Positions 10,985 through 19,427 of a stretch of DNA of 64,000 nt are shown piece after piece. This DNA is from Stutzerimonas stutzeri. GTDB lineage: Bacteria; Pseudomonadota; Gammaproteobacteria; Pseudomonadales; Pseudomonadaceae. The notes under the pieces were generated by a model that made no database searches, was not told where the DNA came from, and saw nothing but the letters and a program-made list of their open reading frames with translations. Where the stretch lies: contig NZ_JAMOII010000004.1 in NCBI RefSeq assembly GCF_024448985.1, positions 225,192 through 289,191 on the forward strand, read 5' to 3'. The first letter of the stretch is position 1. Each line of letters begins with the position of its first letter. The position numbers and the translations under genes were made by a program.

Positions 10985-11392
10985 TCAGGATACTTGCTCT
11001 GTCGGCGCAAAATCAGGCACGTGAGCCTTGATAGCACCGAGCAACTCTTCTTTGCTGAAAGGCTTGGTGAGGTATTGATCCGACCCCACAATCCGCCCTT
11101 TGGCCTTGTCGAACAGGCCATCTTTGGACGACAGCATGATTACCGGCGTGGACTTGAACGAACTGTTGTTCTTGATCAGCGCGCAAGTCTGATAACCATC
11201 AAGCCGAGGCATCATGATATCGACGAAAATGATGCGCGGGCGGCTATCCGCTATCTTGGCGAGCGCATCGAAGCCATCCACCGCCGTGATCACATCACAA
11301 CCAACCTTCTTCAGCAGCGTTTCGGCGGTCCGACGAATCGTTTTCGAATCGTCGATCACCATGACCTTCAAGCCCTCGGAGTGCTGTTCCAT
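10985..11392 (-). CDS. pilG: PilG, single-domain response regulator
   Basis: CheY-like regulator of 135 residues that promotes pilus extension and cAMP production in P. aeruginosa. The receiver has all key residues: VIDDSKTIRR, the acceptor Asp in FVDIMMPRLDGYQT, VIMLSSKD and YLTKPFSKEE. It is the first gene of the pilGHIJK-chpA unit and is divergent from gshB across a 235-bp gap that must hold both promoters. I could not pick out a convincing promoter for either gene. The start MEQHSEGLKVMVIDD is the usual one. Confidence 0.97.
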   Translation of the reverse strand: MEQHSEGLKVMVIDDSKTIRRTAETLLKKVGCDVITAVDGFDALAKIADSRPRIIFVDIMMPRLDGYQTCALIKNNSSFKSTPVIMLSSKDGLFDKAKGRIVGSDQYLTKPFSKEELLGAIKAHVPDFAPTEQVS

Positions 11393-11627
11393 TTCGCCCT
11401 ACCATCGCCTCGGTGAGTCGTAGTTTATCGTTATGTCAGTGCGCTAGAGGACCTGCCATCGATGGGCTGCACCCAATCGCCGGACCTTTTTAGCACACTC
11501 CTCAAATGCAAGCCATCCGCCACCGTAGCAGCGGGATTTTCCTTGACCCAACGCACATCCACCGCCAATCTGCGTCGACATTTCAGCCTCGGCAGCCCTG
11601 CTCTGCCCCCTCGTTGGAGATCATCAC

Positions 11628-12578
11628 ATGACTGTTCGCGTCGGGATCATCATGGACCCAATCGCGCAGATCGCATTCAAGAAGGACAGCTCCCTGGCCA
11701 TGCTGCTGGCAGCCCAGGCTCGCAGCTGGACGATCTACTATATGGAGCAGCGCGACCTGTACCAGCTCGGCGGCGAAGCACGCGCCCGTATGCGCCCGCT
11801 CGAGGTCTTCAACGACCCCCAGCACTGGTACGAAACTGGCGAGGAGCTTGACAGCCCTCTGGCCGAGCTCGACGTCATCCTGATGCGCAAGGACCCGCCT
11901 TTCAACAGCGAATACATATACGCGACCTATTTGCTGGAACTCGCCGAACAAGCCGGCACGCTGGTAGTAAACCGACCGCAGAGCCTGCGCGATTGCAACG
12001 AGAAGTTCTTTGCGACCCAATTTCCGCAGTGCACACCGCCAACGCTTGTCAGCCGACGGTCCGACATTCTGCGGGAGTTCGCCCGCGAGCAGCGTGACAT
12101 CATTCTCAAACCACTGGATGAAATGGGCGGCGCCTCGATTTTCCGCCACCGCGAAGGGGACCCCAACCTTTCAGTGATCCTCGAAGTACTGACTGAACAC
12201 GGCAACCGCCAGATCATGGCACAACGCTACATCCCGGCCATCAAGGATGGCGACAAGCGAATTCTGATGATCGATGGCGAACCGGTGCCCTACTGCCTGG
12301 CGCGCATTCCGGCAGCCGGCGAAACCCGTGGCAACCTTGCCGCTGGCGGGCGCGGCGTCGCACAACCGCTATCCGACCGCGACCGAGAGATCGCAGCCAT
12401 CGTCGGGCCGGAGCTGCGCAAGCGCGGGCTGCTGTTCGTCGGGCTGGACGTGATCGGTGACTTCCTTACTGAAATCAACATCACCAGCCCAACCTGCATT
12501 CGCGAGATCGACAATGCGTTCGACACGCGCATCGGGGAACGTCTGATGGATGCGATCGCCGGAAAGCTGAAGCGCTAA
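11628..12578 (+). CDS. gshB: Glutathione synthetase
   Basis: ATP-grasp ligase that joins gamma-glutamylcysteine and glycine to make glutathione (second step). Its 316 residues match the family length. The N-terminal substrate domain begins VRVGIIMDPIAQIAFKKDS. The ATP-grasp part includes the lysine in DIILKPLDEMGGASIF and the metal-binding end FVGLDVIGDFLTEINIT. The ATG has GGAG about 9 nt upstream (TTGGAGATCATCAC). It is divergent from pilG and followed after a repeat-rich gap by tonB3, the P. aeruginosa order. Confidence 0.97.
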   Translation: MTVRVGIIMDPIAQIAFKKDSSLAMLLAAQARSWTIYYMEQRDLYQLGGEARARMRPLEVFNDPQHWYETGEELDSPLAELDVILMRKDPPFNSEYIYATYLLELAEQAGTLVVNRPQSLRDCNEKFFATQFPQCTPPTLVSRRSDILREFAREQRDIILKPLDEMGGASIFRHREGDPNLSVILEVLTEHGNRQIMAQRYIPAIKDGDKRILMIDGEPVPYCLARIPAAGETRGNLAAGGRGVAQPLSDRDREIAAIVGPELRKRGLLFVGLDVIGDFLTEINITSPTCIREIDNAFDTRIGERLMDAIAGKLKR

Positions 12579-12585
12579 AAGCTAA

Positions 12586-12646
12586 AAGCTGGAAGCTGGA
12601 AGCTGGAAGCTGGAACTGCCAGCTCTTTGTCTCCCAGCTTCAAGCT
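12586..12646. repeat. AAGCTGG tandem repeat with an inverted partner
   Basis: Four perfect head-to-tail copies of the heptamer AAGCTGG occupy 12586-12613, directly after the gshB stop. The reverse-complement motif CCAGCTTCAAGCTT follows at about 12634-12647, so the RNA could fold back. Related sequence occurs at 13709-13756 and 29840-29895. Confidence 0.85.
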
Positions 12647-12677
12647 TCTAATCGCTTTTCTATGACCGAGCTATCAG

Positions 12678-12712
12678 CTTTGAGTTTGAAGCTTGCGGCC
12701 TCAAGCTCAAAG
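12678..12712. terminator. Hairpin between gshB and tonB3
   Basis: CTTTGAGTTTGA pairs with TCAAGCTCAAAG: 12 base pairs including one G-T, around an 11-base loop. No T-run follows, so it may be a Rho-dependent or RNA-stabilising hairpin rather than a classical intrinsic terminator. It belongs to the same repeat-rich spacer as the AAGCTGG array. Confidence 0.5.
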
Positions 12713-12750
12713 TCGGCAGACTGCGCGCACCTCTAGCCGACCGAATTTAG

Positions 12751-13650
12751 ATGAACGCCGCTACACGCCAATCCCTCCCTGCCAACACCGGCGTCCGTCC
12801 GGCGGATCGTCTCGGCTTCACGATATTTCTCGCGGCCGCACTGCACGCGGCCTTGATCCTTGGACTTGGCTTTTCCCTGAGCGAACCGAAGCAGATCAGC
12901 AAGTCGCTGGAAATCACTCTTTCCACCTTCAAAAGCGAAGAAAAGCCCAAGGACGCGGACTTCCTGGCTCAAGATAACCAGCAGGGAAGCGGCACCCTGG
13001 AACACAAGGCATCTCCGAAAACCACCGAGCAGGCACCGTTCCAGGACAACGAGGTGCGCAAGGTCACGCCGGCCGCCTCGCCGCCACCAAGCAACCGGAG
13101 CGAGGCTCCGGAAAAGACCGCCGTAGCAACGCGCGCGCCGCAGAAGGACAAGACCCCGACTAAGCCGCAGAAGGACAAGCCGCAACCGCAGACGCAGCCG
13201 GCTCCGGTCTTCGACAGTTCGCAATTGAGCGCCGAAATCGCCAGCCTCGAGGCAGAGCTCGCCCAGCAGGTGGAGCAATATGCCAAACGGCCTCGTGTCA
13301 GCCGTCAAAACAGCGCGGCCACCATGCGTGACATCAGCGCCTGGTATCGCGATGAATGGCGCAAAAAAGTCGAGCGCATCGGCAATCTCAACTACCCCGA
13401 CGAAGCTCGCCGTCAAAGGATCTACGGCAGTTTGCGCATGCTGGTGGTGATTGACCGCAACGGCACCGTGCAGGAGCTTCGCGTGCTTGAGTCGTCGGGG
13501 CAGGCGGTGCTCGACGAGGCCGCAATGCGCATCGTCAGGCTCGCCGCACCGTTTGCGCCCTTCTCGGGGGAGCTCGCGCAGAAATTCGATCAGGTGGAAA
13601 TCATCAGAACCTGGCGTTTCGAGCGCGGCGACCGCCTCTCGAGCCAATAA
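12751..13650 (+). CDS. tonB3: TonB-family energy transducer (TonB3-like)
   Basis: Periplasm-spanning protein expected to pass proton-motive force from an ExbB/ExbD-type motor to the outer membrane. The 299 residues comprise a short cytoplasmic N-terminus, one membrane anchor at about 22-44, a long Lys/Pro/Glu-rich linker (runs such as KPQKDKPQPQTQP), a short coiled segment (EIASLEAELAQQVEQ) and a C-terminal TonB fold (LNYPDEARRQRIYGSLRM onward). No exbB or exbD is adjacent. In P. aeruginosa the gene at this spot next to pilG/gshB is tonB3, linked to twitching motility and pilus assembly; the symbol rests on synteny and domain content. Confidence 0.88.
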   Translation: MNAATRQSLPANTGVRPADRLGFTIFLAAALHAALILGLGFSLSEPKQISKSLEITLSTFKSEEKPKDADFLAQDNQQGSGTLEHKASPKTTEQAPFQDNEVRKVTPAASPPPSNRSEAPEKTAVATRAPQKDKTPTKPQKDKPQPQTQPAPVFDSSQLSAEIASLEAELAQQVEQYAKRPRVSRQNSAATMRDISAWYRDEWRKKVERIGNLNYPDEARRQRIYGSLRMLVVIDRNGTVQELRVLESSGQAVLDEAAMRIVRLAAPFAPFSGELAQKFDQVEIIRTWRFERGDRLSSQ

Positions 13651-13708
13651 GTCGCAAGCGAACAGCGGTAGCGACTGGTCCCGAACGGCTACCAGACTTC
13701 GCTTTATC

Positions 13709-13756
13709 TGAAGCTCGCCGCTTGAAGCTTATCGCTGCTTTTTGAAGCTTGAAGCC
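13709..13756. repeat. GAAGCTTGAAGC-type repeat
   Basis: The gap between tonB3 and algH contains clustered AAGCTT/GAAGC units (TGAAGCTCGCCGCTTGAAGCTT, then TTGAAGCTTGAAGC). They resemble the AAGCTGG array after gshB and the copy inside hemW, and are probably a degenerate member of the same family. Confidence 0.55.
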
Positions 13757-13784
13757 GCCGCGTCGAAGCCCGAAACTAGCCCGC

Positions 13785-14354
13785 ATGAAAAACGCCACGA
13801 CGTCCTATCTCAAGCATCATTTCCTGATTGCCATGCCGCACATGGTGGACCCCAATTTTGCCCAGACATTGATTTATCTGGTGGAGCACAATCGAGAAGG
13901 CGCGATGGGCCTCATCATCAATCGCCCAAGCGGACTCAACCTGCTCGACATACTGGAACAATTGCGCCCGGATGGCCCCGTCGATCCCGCGAGCCAGCAG
14001 GTAACGATCTTCTCAGGCGGGCCGGTACAAACTGATAGAGGATTCGTGCTGCATCCGGCCGACGCTCAGTTTCAAGCCACGCTCGGCCTCGGTCAGCTAG
14101 GGGTCACCACCTCTCAGGACGTGCTCTTTTCCATCGCCGACGGTCACGGCCCCAAACAGCATTTCATCGCCCTCGGCTACGCGGGTTGGGAGCCAGGCCA
14201 GCTGGAGGCTGAGCTGCTCGACAACGCCTGGCTGAGCTGCCCAGCACAACCTCACATTCTCTTCGACTTGCCTTACGAACAGCGCCTGAATGCAGCCGCC
14301 GCATCGCTGGGCGTCGACCTCGGCCTGCTTAGCACACAGGTGGGCCACGCATGA
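13785..14354 (+). CDS. algH: YqgE/AlgH family protein (UPF0301)
   Basis: Cytoplasmic protein of the UPF0301 family; called AlgH in pseudomonads from an early link to alginate regulation. Its biochemical function is not settled. It has 189 residues, with the family stretches [30 protein letters not shown] and [13 protein letters not shown]. The frame is open 12 codons further upstream, but those codons (MKPPRRSPKLAR) fall in the preceding repeat, so the start is placed at [12 protein letters not shown]. The stop overlaps the ruvX start by ATGA, so the two are translationally linked. Confidence 0.94.
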   Translation: MKNATTSYLKHHFLIAMPHMVDPNFAQTLIYLVEHNREGAMGLIINRPSGLNLLDILEQLRPDGPVDPASQQVTIFSGGPVQTDRGFVLHPADAQFQATLGLGQLGVTTSQDVLFSIADGHGPKQHFIALGYAGWEPGQLEAELLDNAWLSCPAQPHILFDLPYEQRLNAAAASLGVDLGLLSTQVGHA

Positions 14355-14779
14355 GCACCCTGCGTCTGTTGCTGGGTTTCGATTACGGTACCAAACAGAT
14401 CGGCGTCGCGGTCGGCCAAGCCGTCACTGGCCAAGCGCGCGAACTCTGCGTGCTCAAGGCGCAGAACGGCGTGCCCGACTGGTCGCAGATCGAGGCGTTG
14501 CTGCACGAGTGGCAGCCGGACGCGCTGGTGGTGGGCCTACCGCTGAACATGGATGGCAGCCCCAGCGAAATGAGCCATCGCGCGGAAAAGTTCGCCCGAC
14601 GCCTCAATGGCCGCTTCAATCTGCCAGTGCACACCCACGACGAGCGCCTGACGACTTACGAAGCCAAAGGCGAACGCCTGCGCAACGGACAGCAAGGCGG
14701 CTATCGCGAGCGCCCTGTCGACGCCCTGGCCGCGGCGCTTTTGCTAGAAGGCTGGCTGGCCGCGCAGCAAACCGCCTGA
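14351..14779 (+). CDS. ruvX: RuvX/YqgF family nuclease
   Basis: RNase H-fold protein of the YqgF family, linked to 16S rRNA 5' processing and considered a possible Holliday-junction resolvase. It has 142 residues, starting with the fold's first catalytic strand [16 protein letters not shown] and carrying the second acidic strand region [15 protein letters not shown]. The C-terminal [15 protein letters not shown] supplies the third acidic residue. It overlaps the algH stop by four bases and is followed after 20 bp by pyrR. Confidence 0.94.
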   Translation: MSTLRLLLGFDYGTKQIGVAVGQAVTGQARELCVLKAQNGVPDWSQIEALLHEWQPDALVVGLPLNMDGSPSEMSHRAEKFARRLNGRFNLPVHTHDERLTTYEAKGERLRNGQQGGYRERPVDALAAALLLEGWLAAQQTA

Positions 14780-14799
14780 GCCGCCATCAAGGAGAACCC

Positions 14800-15312
14800 A
14801 TGACATTGCCGAACCCCGATCAGCTACTGCCCGAAATGGCCGCAGCGCTGGATCGACACCTCACCAGGCACGGCATAACCGAGCCCAATTTCATCGGCAT
14901 CCACACTGGCGGCGTCTGGGTTGCTCAGGCGCTTCTGAACCTGCGCGGCCAGCAGGAAGCGCTCGGCGTGTTGGACGTCTCTTTTTATCGCGACGATTTC
15001 ACACAGAACGGGCTACATCCGCAGGTTCGCCCATCGGCGCTGCCATTCGAGATCGAAGGCCAGCACTTGGTGCTAATCGATGATGTGCTGATGAGCGGCC
15101 GCACCATTCGAGCCGCGCTCAACGAGCTGTTCGACTACGGCCGGCCCGCCAGCGTCAGCCTGGTTTGTCTGCTGGATCTCGACGCCCGCGAATTGCCTAT
15201 CCGGCCAGATGTGGTCGGCGCGACGCTACTCTTGCCGCCCGAGCAACGGATCAAGCTGGTCGGCCCTTCGCCGCTCGCTCTTGAGCTACAGACCCTCGTT
15301 TCCGCCCAATGA
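14800..15312 (+). CDS. pyrR: PyrR, bifunctional pyrimidine regulator / uracil phosphoribosyltransferase
   Basis: Phosphoribosyltransferase-fold protein that in pseudomonads leads the pyrRBC' unit and controls pyrimidine gene expression; many members also make UMP from uracil. It has 170 residues. The PRPP-binding motif [17 protein letters not shown] is intact. The open frame extends about 170 codons upstream, but AAGGAG 5 nt before the ATG at 14800 fixes the start at [10 protein letters not shown]. Its stop is just upstream of pyrB. Confidence 0.95.
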   Translation: MTLPNPDQLLPEMAAALDRHLTRHGITEPNFIGIHTGGVWVAQALLNLRGQQEALGVLDVSFYRDDFTQNGLHPQVRPSALPFEIEGQHLVLIDDVLMSGRTIRAALNELFDYGRPASVSLVCLLDLDARELPIRPDVVGATLLLPPEQRIKLVGPSPLALELQTLVSAQ

Positions 15313-15320
15313 GATATTCG

Positions 15321-16337
15321 ATGACGCCTCTCGACGCCAAGCGCCCGCTACAGCTGAACGATAACGGTCAACTGCGCCACTTTTTGTCGCTGGACGGCCT
15401 ACCACGTGAACTGCTGACTGAAATACTCGACACGGCTGATTCCTTCCTCGAAGTCGGCGCCAGGGCAGTCAAGAAGGTTCCGCTGCTGCGTGGCAAGACC
15501 GTCTGCAACGTATTCTTCGAAAACTCCACGCGCACGCGCACCACCTTCGAATTGGCGGCCAAACGCCTGTCCGCGGACGTGATCACGCTGAACGTCTCTA
15601 CCTCGTCGACCAGCAAGGGTGAAACCCTCACCGACACCCTGCGTAATCTCGAAGCCATGGCAGCTGACATGTTTGTTGTGCGCCATGCGGATTCAGGCGC
15701 GGCGCACTTCATTGCCGAGCACGTCTGCCCGGATGTTGCGGTCATCAACGGCGGTGACGGGCGCCACGCGCACCCGACTCAGGGCATGCTCGACATGCTG
15801 ACCATCCGTCGACATAAGGGCGATTTCGGAAAACTCTCCGTGGCGATCGTCGGGGACATCCTGCATTCCCGCGTGGCCCGCTCGAACATGTTGGCATTGA
15901 AGACCCTGGGCTGCCCGGACATCCGCGTCATCGGCCCGAAAACCCTGCTGCCGGTGGGGCTGGAGCAATATGGGGTCAGTGTTCACCACGACATGAACGA
16001 AGGGCTGCGCGACGTCGACGTAGTGATCATGCTGCGCCTACAGCGCGAGCGCATGCAGGGCGGGCTGCTGCCCAGCGAGGGCGAGTTCTACCGGCTCTAC
16101 GGCCTTACCACGCAACGCATGGCGCTGGCCAAACCGGACGCCATCGTCATGCATCCGGGCCCGATCAATCGCGGCGTGGAAATCGAATCGGCGGTAGCCG
16201 ACGGCGCCCAGTCGGTGATTCTCAACCAGGTGACCTACGGCATCGCTATCCGCATGGCGGTGCTGTCCATGGCGATGAGCGGCCAGACCGCGCAACGTCA
16301 GCTCGAAACCGAATACGCTGCCGAGGAGCAGAACTGA
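15321..16337 (+). CDS. pyrB: Aspartate carbamoyltransferase catalytic subunit
   Basis: Condenses carbamoyl phosphate with aspartate, the committed step of pyrimidine synthesis. It has 338 residues with the carbamoyl-phosphate signature [13 protein letters not shown], the loop [11 protein letters not shown] and [10 protein letters not shown]. An ATG at 15309 overlaps the pyrR stop but has no ribosome site. The ATG at 15321 ([12 protein letters not shown]) matches the pseudomonad N-terminus and is preceded by GAG, so it is chosen. The stop overlaps the next gene (TGATG). Pseudomonad enzymes need the adjacent inactive dihydroorotase-like chain for assembly. Confidence 0.95.
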   Translation: MTPLDAKRPLQLNDNGQLRHFLSLDGLPRELLTEILDTADSFLEVGARAVKKVPLLRGKTVCNVFFENSTRTRTTFELAAKRLSADVITLNVSTSSTSKGETLTDTLRNLEAMAADMFVVRHADSGAAHFIAEHVCPDVAVINGGDGRHAHPTQGMLDMLTIRRHKGDFGKLSVAIVGDILHSRVARSNMLALKTLGCPDIRVIGPKTLLPVGLEQYGVSVHHDMNEGLRDVDVVIMLRLQRERMQGGLLPSEGEFYRLYGLTTQRMALAKPDAIVMHPGPINRGVEIESAVADGAQSVILNQVTYGIAIRMAVLSMAMSGQTAQRQLETEYAAEEQN

Positions 16338-17608
16338 TGCCAACCCAGATCCTCGGTGCCCGGCTGATCGATCCTGCCAGCGGCCGCGATGAAATAACCG
16401 ATATTTACTGCGCAGACGGCAAGATCGCCGCTATCGGCCAAGCGCCGACAGGTTTCGAAGCCGCGCACACGATCGATGCCCAGGGACTGGTAGCCGCTCC
16501 CGGGCTCGTCGACCTGTCCGTCGCCCTGCGCGAGCCGGGCTACAGCCGCAAAGGCAGCATTGCCAGCGAGACACTCGCGGCCACTGCCGGCGGCATTACC
16601 AGCCTGTGCTGCCCCCCCGCGACCAAACCGGTCCTGGACACCGCCGCGGTGGCCGAGCTGATCCTCGATCGGGCGCGCGAATCCGGCCACGCCAAGGTCT
16701 TTCCGATTGGCGCCCTGACCCGCAACCTGGCCGGCGAACAGCTGTCGGAGCTGGTCGCACTGCGTGATGCGGGCTGCGTAGCCTTCGGCAACGGACTGAC
16801 CAACTTCACCAGCAATCGCAACCTCAGCCGCGCGCTGGAGTATGCGGCGACCTTCGACCTCACCGTGATCATTCACTCCCAGGACAGCGACCTGGCCGAA
16901 GGCGGATTGGCGCACGAAGGCCCCAGCGCAGCATTCCTCGGTCTCGCTGGCATTCCGGAAACGGCCGAAACCATTGCGCTGGCTCGCAACCTGCTGCTGG
17001 TGGAGCAGTCCGGTGTACGTGCCCACTTCAGCCAACTCACCACCGCCCGCGGCGTACAGATGATCGCCGATGCTCAGGCGCGCGGCCTGCCAGTCACGGC
17101 CGATGTAGCAATGTATCAGCTGATCCTGACCGACGAAGCGCTGCATGGTTTTTCCAGCCTGTACCACGTGCAGCCGCCATTGCGCAGCAGAGCTGACCGT
17201 GACGGCCTGCGCGAAGCGGTCAGGTCCGGCGTGATCTCAGCCATTTCCAGCCATCACCAACCCCATGAGATAGATGCCAAGCAGGCGCCGTTCGGCGAAA
17301 CCGAGCCCGGCATCAGCAGTGCGGACATTCTTCTGCCGCTGGCGCTGACATTGGTGGAAGACGGCCTGCTGGACCTGCCGACTCTGCTTGCCCGCCTGAG
17401 CCACGGGCCGGCTAGCGCTCTGCGGCTACCCGCTGGACGCCTGGCTGCCGGCGAGGCAGCGGACCTAGTGCTGTTCGATCCGCACAGCTCGACCCTCGCG
17501 GGCGAGGCCTGGTATTCGAAAGGCCGCAACTGCCCCTTCATCGGCCATTGCCTGCCGGGGGCGGTGCGGTACACCCTCGTCGATGGCCGGGTCAGCTTTC
17601 AGGTTTGA
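16337..17608 (+). CDS. pyrC': Dihydroorotase-like subunit of aspartate carbamoyltransferase (PyrC', likely inactive)
   Basis: Amidohydrolase-fold protein of 423 residues. In Pseudomonas the gene after pyrB encodes a non-catalytic dihydroorotase homologue that holds the PyrB dodecamer together. The sequence agrees: the metal-binding D-x-H-x-H motif after the first strand is replaced by D59-L-S61-V-A63 ([11 protein letters not shown]), so both histidines are gone. The fold otherwise looks complete through the C-terminal strand ([13 protein letters not shown]). The start overlaps the pyrB stop by two bases (TGATG). An active pyrC would have to be elsewhere. Confidence 0.93.
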   Translation: MPTQILGARLIDPASGRDEITDIYCADGKIAAIGQAPTGFEAAHTIDAQGLVAAPGLVDLSVALREPGYSRKGSIASETLAATAGGITSLCCPPATKPVLDTAAVAELILDRARESGHAKVFPIGALTRNLAGEQLSELVALRDAGCVAFGNGLTNFTSNRNLSRALEYAATFDLTVIIHSQDSDLAEGGLAHEGPSAAFLGLAGIPETAETIALARNLLLVEQSGVRAHFSQLTTARGVQMIADAQARGLPVTADVAMYQLILTDEALHGFSSLYHVQPPLRSRADRDGLREAVRSGVISAISSHHQPHEIDAKQAPFGETEPGISSADILLPLALTLVEDGLLDLPTLLARLSHGPASALRLPAGRLAAGEAADLVLFDPHSSTLAGEAWYSKGRNCPFIGHCLPGAVRYTLVDGRVSFQV

Positions 17609-17617
17609 AGCCCGAAT

Positions 17618-17647
17618 CGGAGGCTCGATTTTTTTGTCGAGCCTCCG
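17618..17647. terminator. Perfect hairpin between convergent pyrC' and the TM2 gene
   Basis: CGGAGGCTCGA and TCGAGCCTCCG form an 11-bp perfect stem around an 8-base loop TTTTTTTG. It lies 10 bp after the pyrC' stop and 7 bp before the end of the opposing gene, so it probably serves both directions. The T-run is in the loop, not after the stem, so it is not a textbook intrinsic terminator. Confidence 0.65.
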
Positions 17648-17653
17648 GCGCGC

Positions 17654-18052
17654 TTATCGATTCTTTTCTACGTTACGCACCGAGACCTGATCATTCAGCG
17701 TCCAGAAATCGTAGAGCACGCCGAGGAAGAACAATCCGCCCGTGCACAGGTAGATGATCCCCGTGATCCATTTGCCCTGATACATCCGGTGCACACCGAA
17801 TATGCCGAGGAAGGTCAGCAGGATCCAGGCAATGGTGTAATCGATCGGTCCTGGCTGGAAGCGCATGTCGGCCTCGCGGTCCATCGATGGGATCAGGAAC
17901 AGGTCGATGATCCAACCGATGAAGAACAGGCCGAGCGTGAAGAACCAGATGGTGCCGGTCACCGGCTTGCCGTAATAGAAGCGGTGGGAACCGAGAAAAC
18001 CGAATATCCACAGGAGATAGCCGATCAGGGTGCTATGAGTGTTCTGCCGCAT
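17654..18052 (-). CDS. TM2-domain membrane protein with two TM2-like repeats
   Basis: Small inner-membrane protein of 132 residues and unknown function. It contains two similar units, each with two predicted helices: the first about residues 9-55 (GFLGSHRFYYGKPVTGT) and the second about 72-118 (GIFGVHRMYQGKWITGI). The G-x-H-R-(F/M)-Y-x-G-K core is the TM2 signature. The link contains a charged stretch (SMDREADMRF). It converges on pyrC' and is divergent from the radical SAM gene; the shared 163-bp upstream gap holds the LexA-type site, about 125 bp from this start. Confidence 0.85.
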   Translation of the reverse strand: MRQNTHSTLIGYLLWIFGFLGSHRFYYGKPVTGTIWFFTLGLFFIGWIIDLFLIPSMDREADMRFQPGPIDYTIAWILLTFLGIFGVHRMYQGKWITGIIYLCTGGLFFLGVLYDFWTLNDQVSVRNVEKNR

Positions 18053-18176
18053 CTGAGCCTCGCTGTCTGTTTAGCAGGCCGTTGAAAGCACCTGCGTTGG
18101 CATTGCATGTCGAGCTTATCCGATTCGCTTCATTCGAACCTTCTGCCGAGCGGAGGTTGCCGGATGAAGCGGCCGT

Positions 18177-18200
18177 GATACTGTATACACGAACAGTATC
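18177..18200. promoter_or_regulatory. LexA-type SOS box
   Basis: GATACTGT-ATACACGA-ACAGTATC is a perfect 8-bp inverted repeat around 8 bases and contains the exact LexA pattern CTGT-N8-ACAG. It ends 15 bp before the radical SAM start codon, where it could block transcription. The site is seen directly; LexA control is inferred from known gammaproteobacterial boxes. Confidence 0.88.
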
Positions 18201-18215
18201 TCGACGCTTCTTACC

Positions 18216-19427
18216 ATGCAATTGATCGACAAACTCAGCGTTCTGGCCGACGCCGCGAAATACGACGTGTCATGCGCCAGCAGCGGCGCGCCAAAGCGCA
18301 GCTCGAAAGGCCGCAGCGGGCTTGGCGCCACTGATGGCATGGGCATCTGCCACAGCTTCACACCCGACGGCCGTTGCGTGGCGTTATTGAAGATCCTTCT
18401 GACCAACTTCTGTCTATACGACTGCCAGTACTGCGTAAATCGGCGTTCCAGTGACGTACCACGTGCGCGTTTCACGCCAGAAGAGGTAGTGACGCTGACG
18501 CTCGATTTCTACCGGCGCAACTGCGTCAGCGGCCTGTTTCTAAGCTCCGGCATCATCCGCTCGGCCGACTACACCATGGAACAGCTCAATCGAGTGGCTA
18601 AGCTGCTACGCGAGGAGCATGAGTTCCGCGGCTATATCCACCTGAAGACCATCCCGGACGCCGACCCGCTGCTCATCGCCGAGGCCGGCCGCTACGCCGA
18701 TCGCCTCAGCGTCAATATCGAATTGCCCACCGAGACCAGCCTGATCCGCCTGGCACCGGAAAAGCAGGTAGTGACGATCAAACAGGCCATGCATTCGATT
18801 CATCAAGGAGAGACCGAAGCCCAGACGGAGAAAGGTTCGCCGCGTTTCGCTCCAGCCGGGCAAAGCACACAGATGATCGTCGGCGCCGACGCAACTGACG
18901 ACAGCACCATTCTGCATACCGCACAGTCGCTATATGGCGACTTTCGCCTGCGTCGCGTCTATTACTCGGCGTTCAGCCCGATTCCGCACAGCCCCAAGAC
19001 CGTGCCGTTCGAAGCGCCGCCACTGTTACGTGAGCATCGGTTGTATCAGGCCGACTTCCTCATGCGCGGTTATGGCTTCCGCGCCGGCGAGCTACTCGCC
19101 GGTCCGGGCAATCTCCCGCTGGATATCGACCCCAAGCTTGCCTGGGCGCTGTCCAACCGCGAGCACTTTCCGGTCGACCTGAACCGTGCCGAGCCGTCGT
19201 TGATCGCACGTATCCCCGGGATCGGAATACTCAGCGCCAAACGCCTGGTCGCCCTGCGACGGCAAAAACGCATCCGGTTCGAAGACCTGACGCGGCTGCG
19301 CTGCTCGCTGGAAAAGGCCAAACCCTTCGTCATAACCCATGACTACCGCCCGCCGCTGGCCTACCGCGAGTCAGCAGCCCTGCGCCAGCAACTCAGCGAA
19401 GGCCCTCAGCAGATGGCGCTGTGGTGA
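18216..19427 (+). CDS. Putative DNA modification/repair radical SAM protein
   Basis: Radical SAM protein of 403 residues, of the family annotated as putative DNA modification/repair; the reaction is unknown. The iron-sulfur motif CLYDCQYC (C-x3-C-x2-C) is near residue 68, inside LLTNFCLYDCQYCVNRR. Conserved features include GMGICHSF before it and LFLSSGI after. The C-terminus carries a helix-hairpin-helix-like segment (ARIPGIGILSAKRLVAL), a common non-specific DNA-binding element. The start is the ATG 15 bp downstream of the LexA-type palindrome, with no strong ribosome site. Its stop overlaps the next gene as TGATG. The SOS box, the HhH element and the partner gene together support a DNA-damage role. 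Confidence 0.88.
   Translation: MQLIDKLSVLADAAKYDVSCASSGAPKRSSKGRSGLGATDGMGICHSFTPDGRCVALLKILLTNFCLYDCQYCVNRRSSDVPRARFTPEEVVTLTLDFYRRNCVSGLFLSSGIIRSADYTMEQLNRVAKLLREEHEFRGYIHLKTIPDADPLLIAEAGRYADRLSVNIELPTETSLIRLAPEKQVVTIKQAMHSIHQGETEAQTEKGSPRFAPAGQSTQMIVGADATDDSTILHTAQSLYGDFRLRRVYYSAFSPIPHSPKTVPFEAPPLLREHRLYQADFLMRGYGFRAGELLAGPGNLPLDIDPKLAWALSNREHFPVDLNRAEPSLIARIPGIGILSAKRLVALRRQKRIRFEDLTRLRCSLEKAKPFVITHDYRPPLAYRESAALRQQLSEGPQQMALW

Noticed and set aside
14290-14799. Upstream extension of the pyrR frame across algH and ruvX
   Set aside because: It overlaps two real genes; AAGGAG before the ATG at 14800 fixes the pyrR start.
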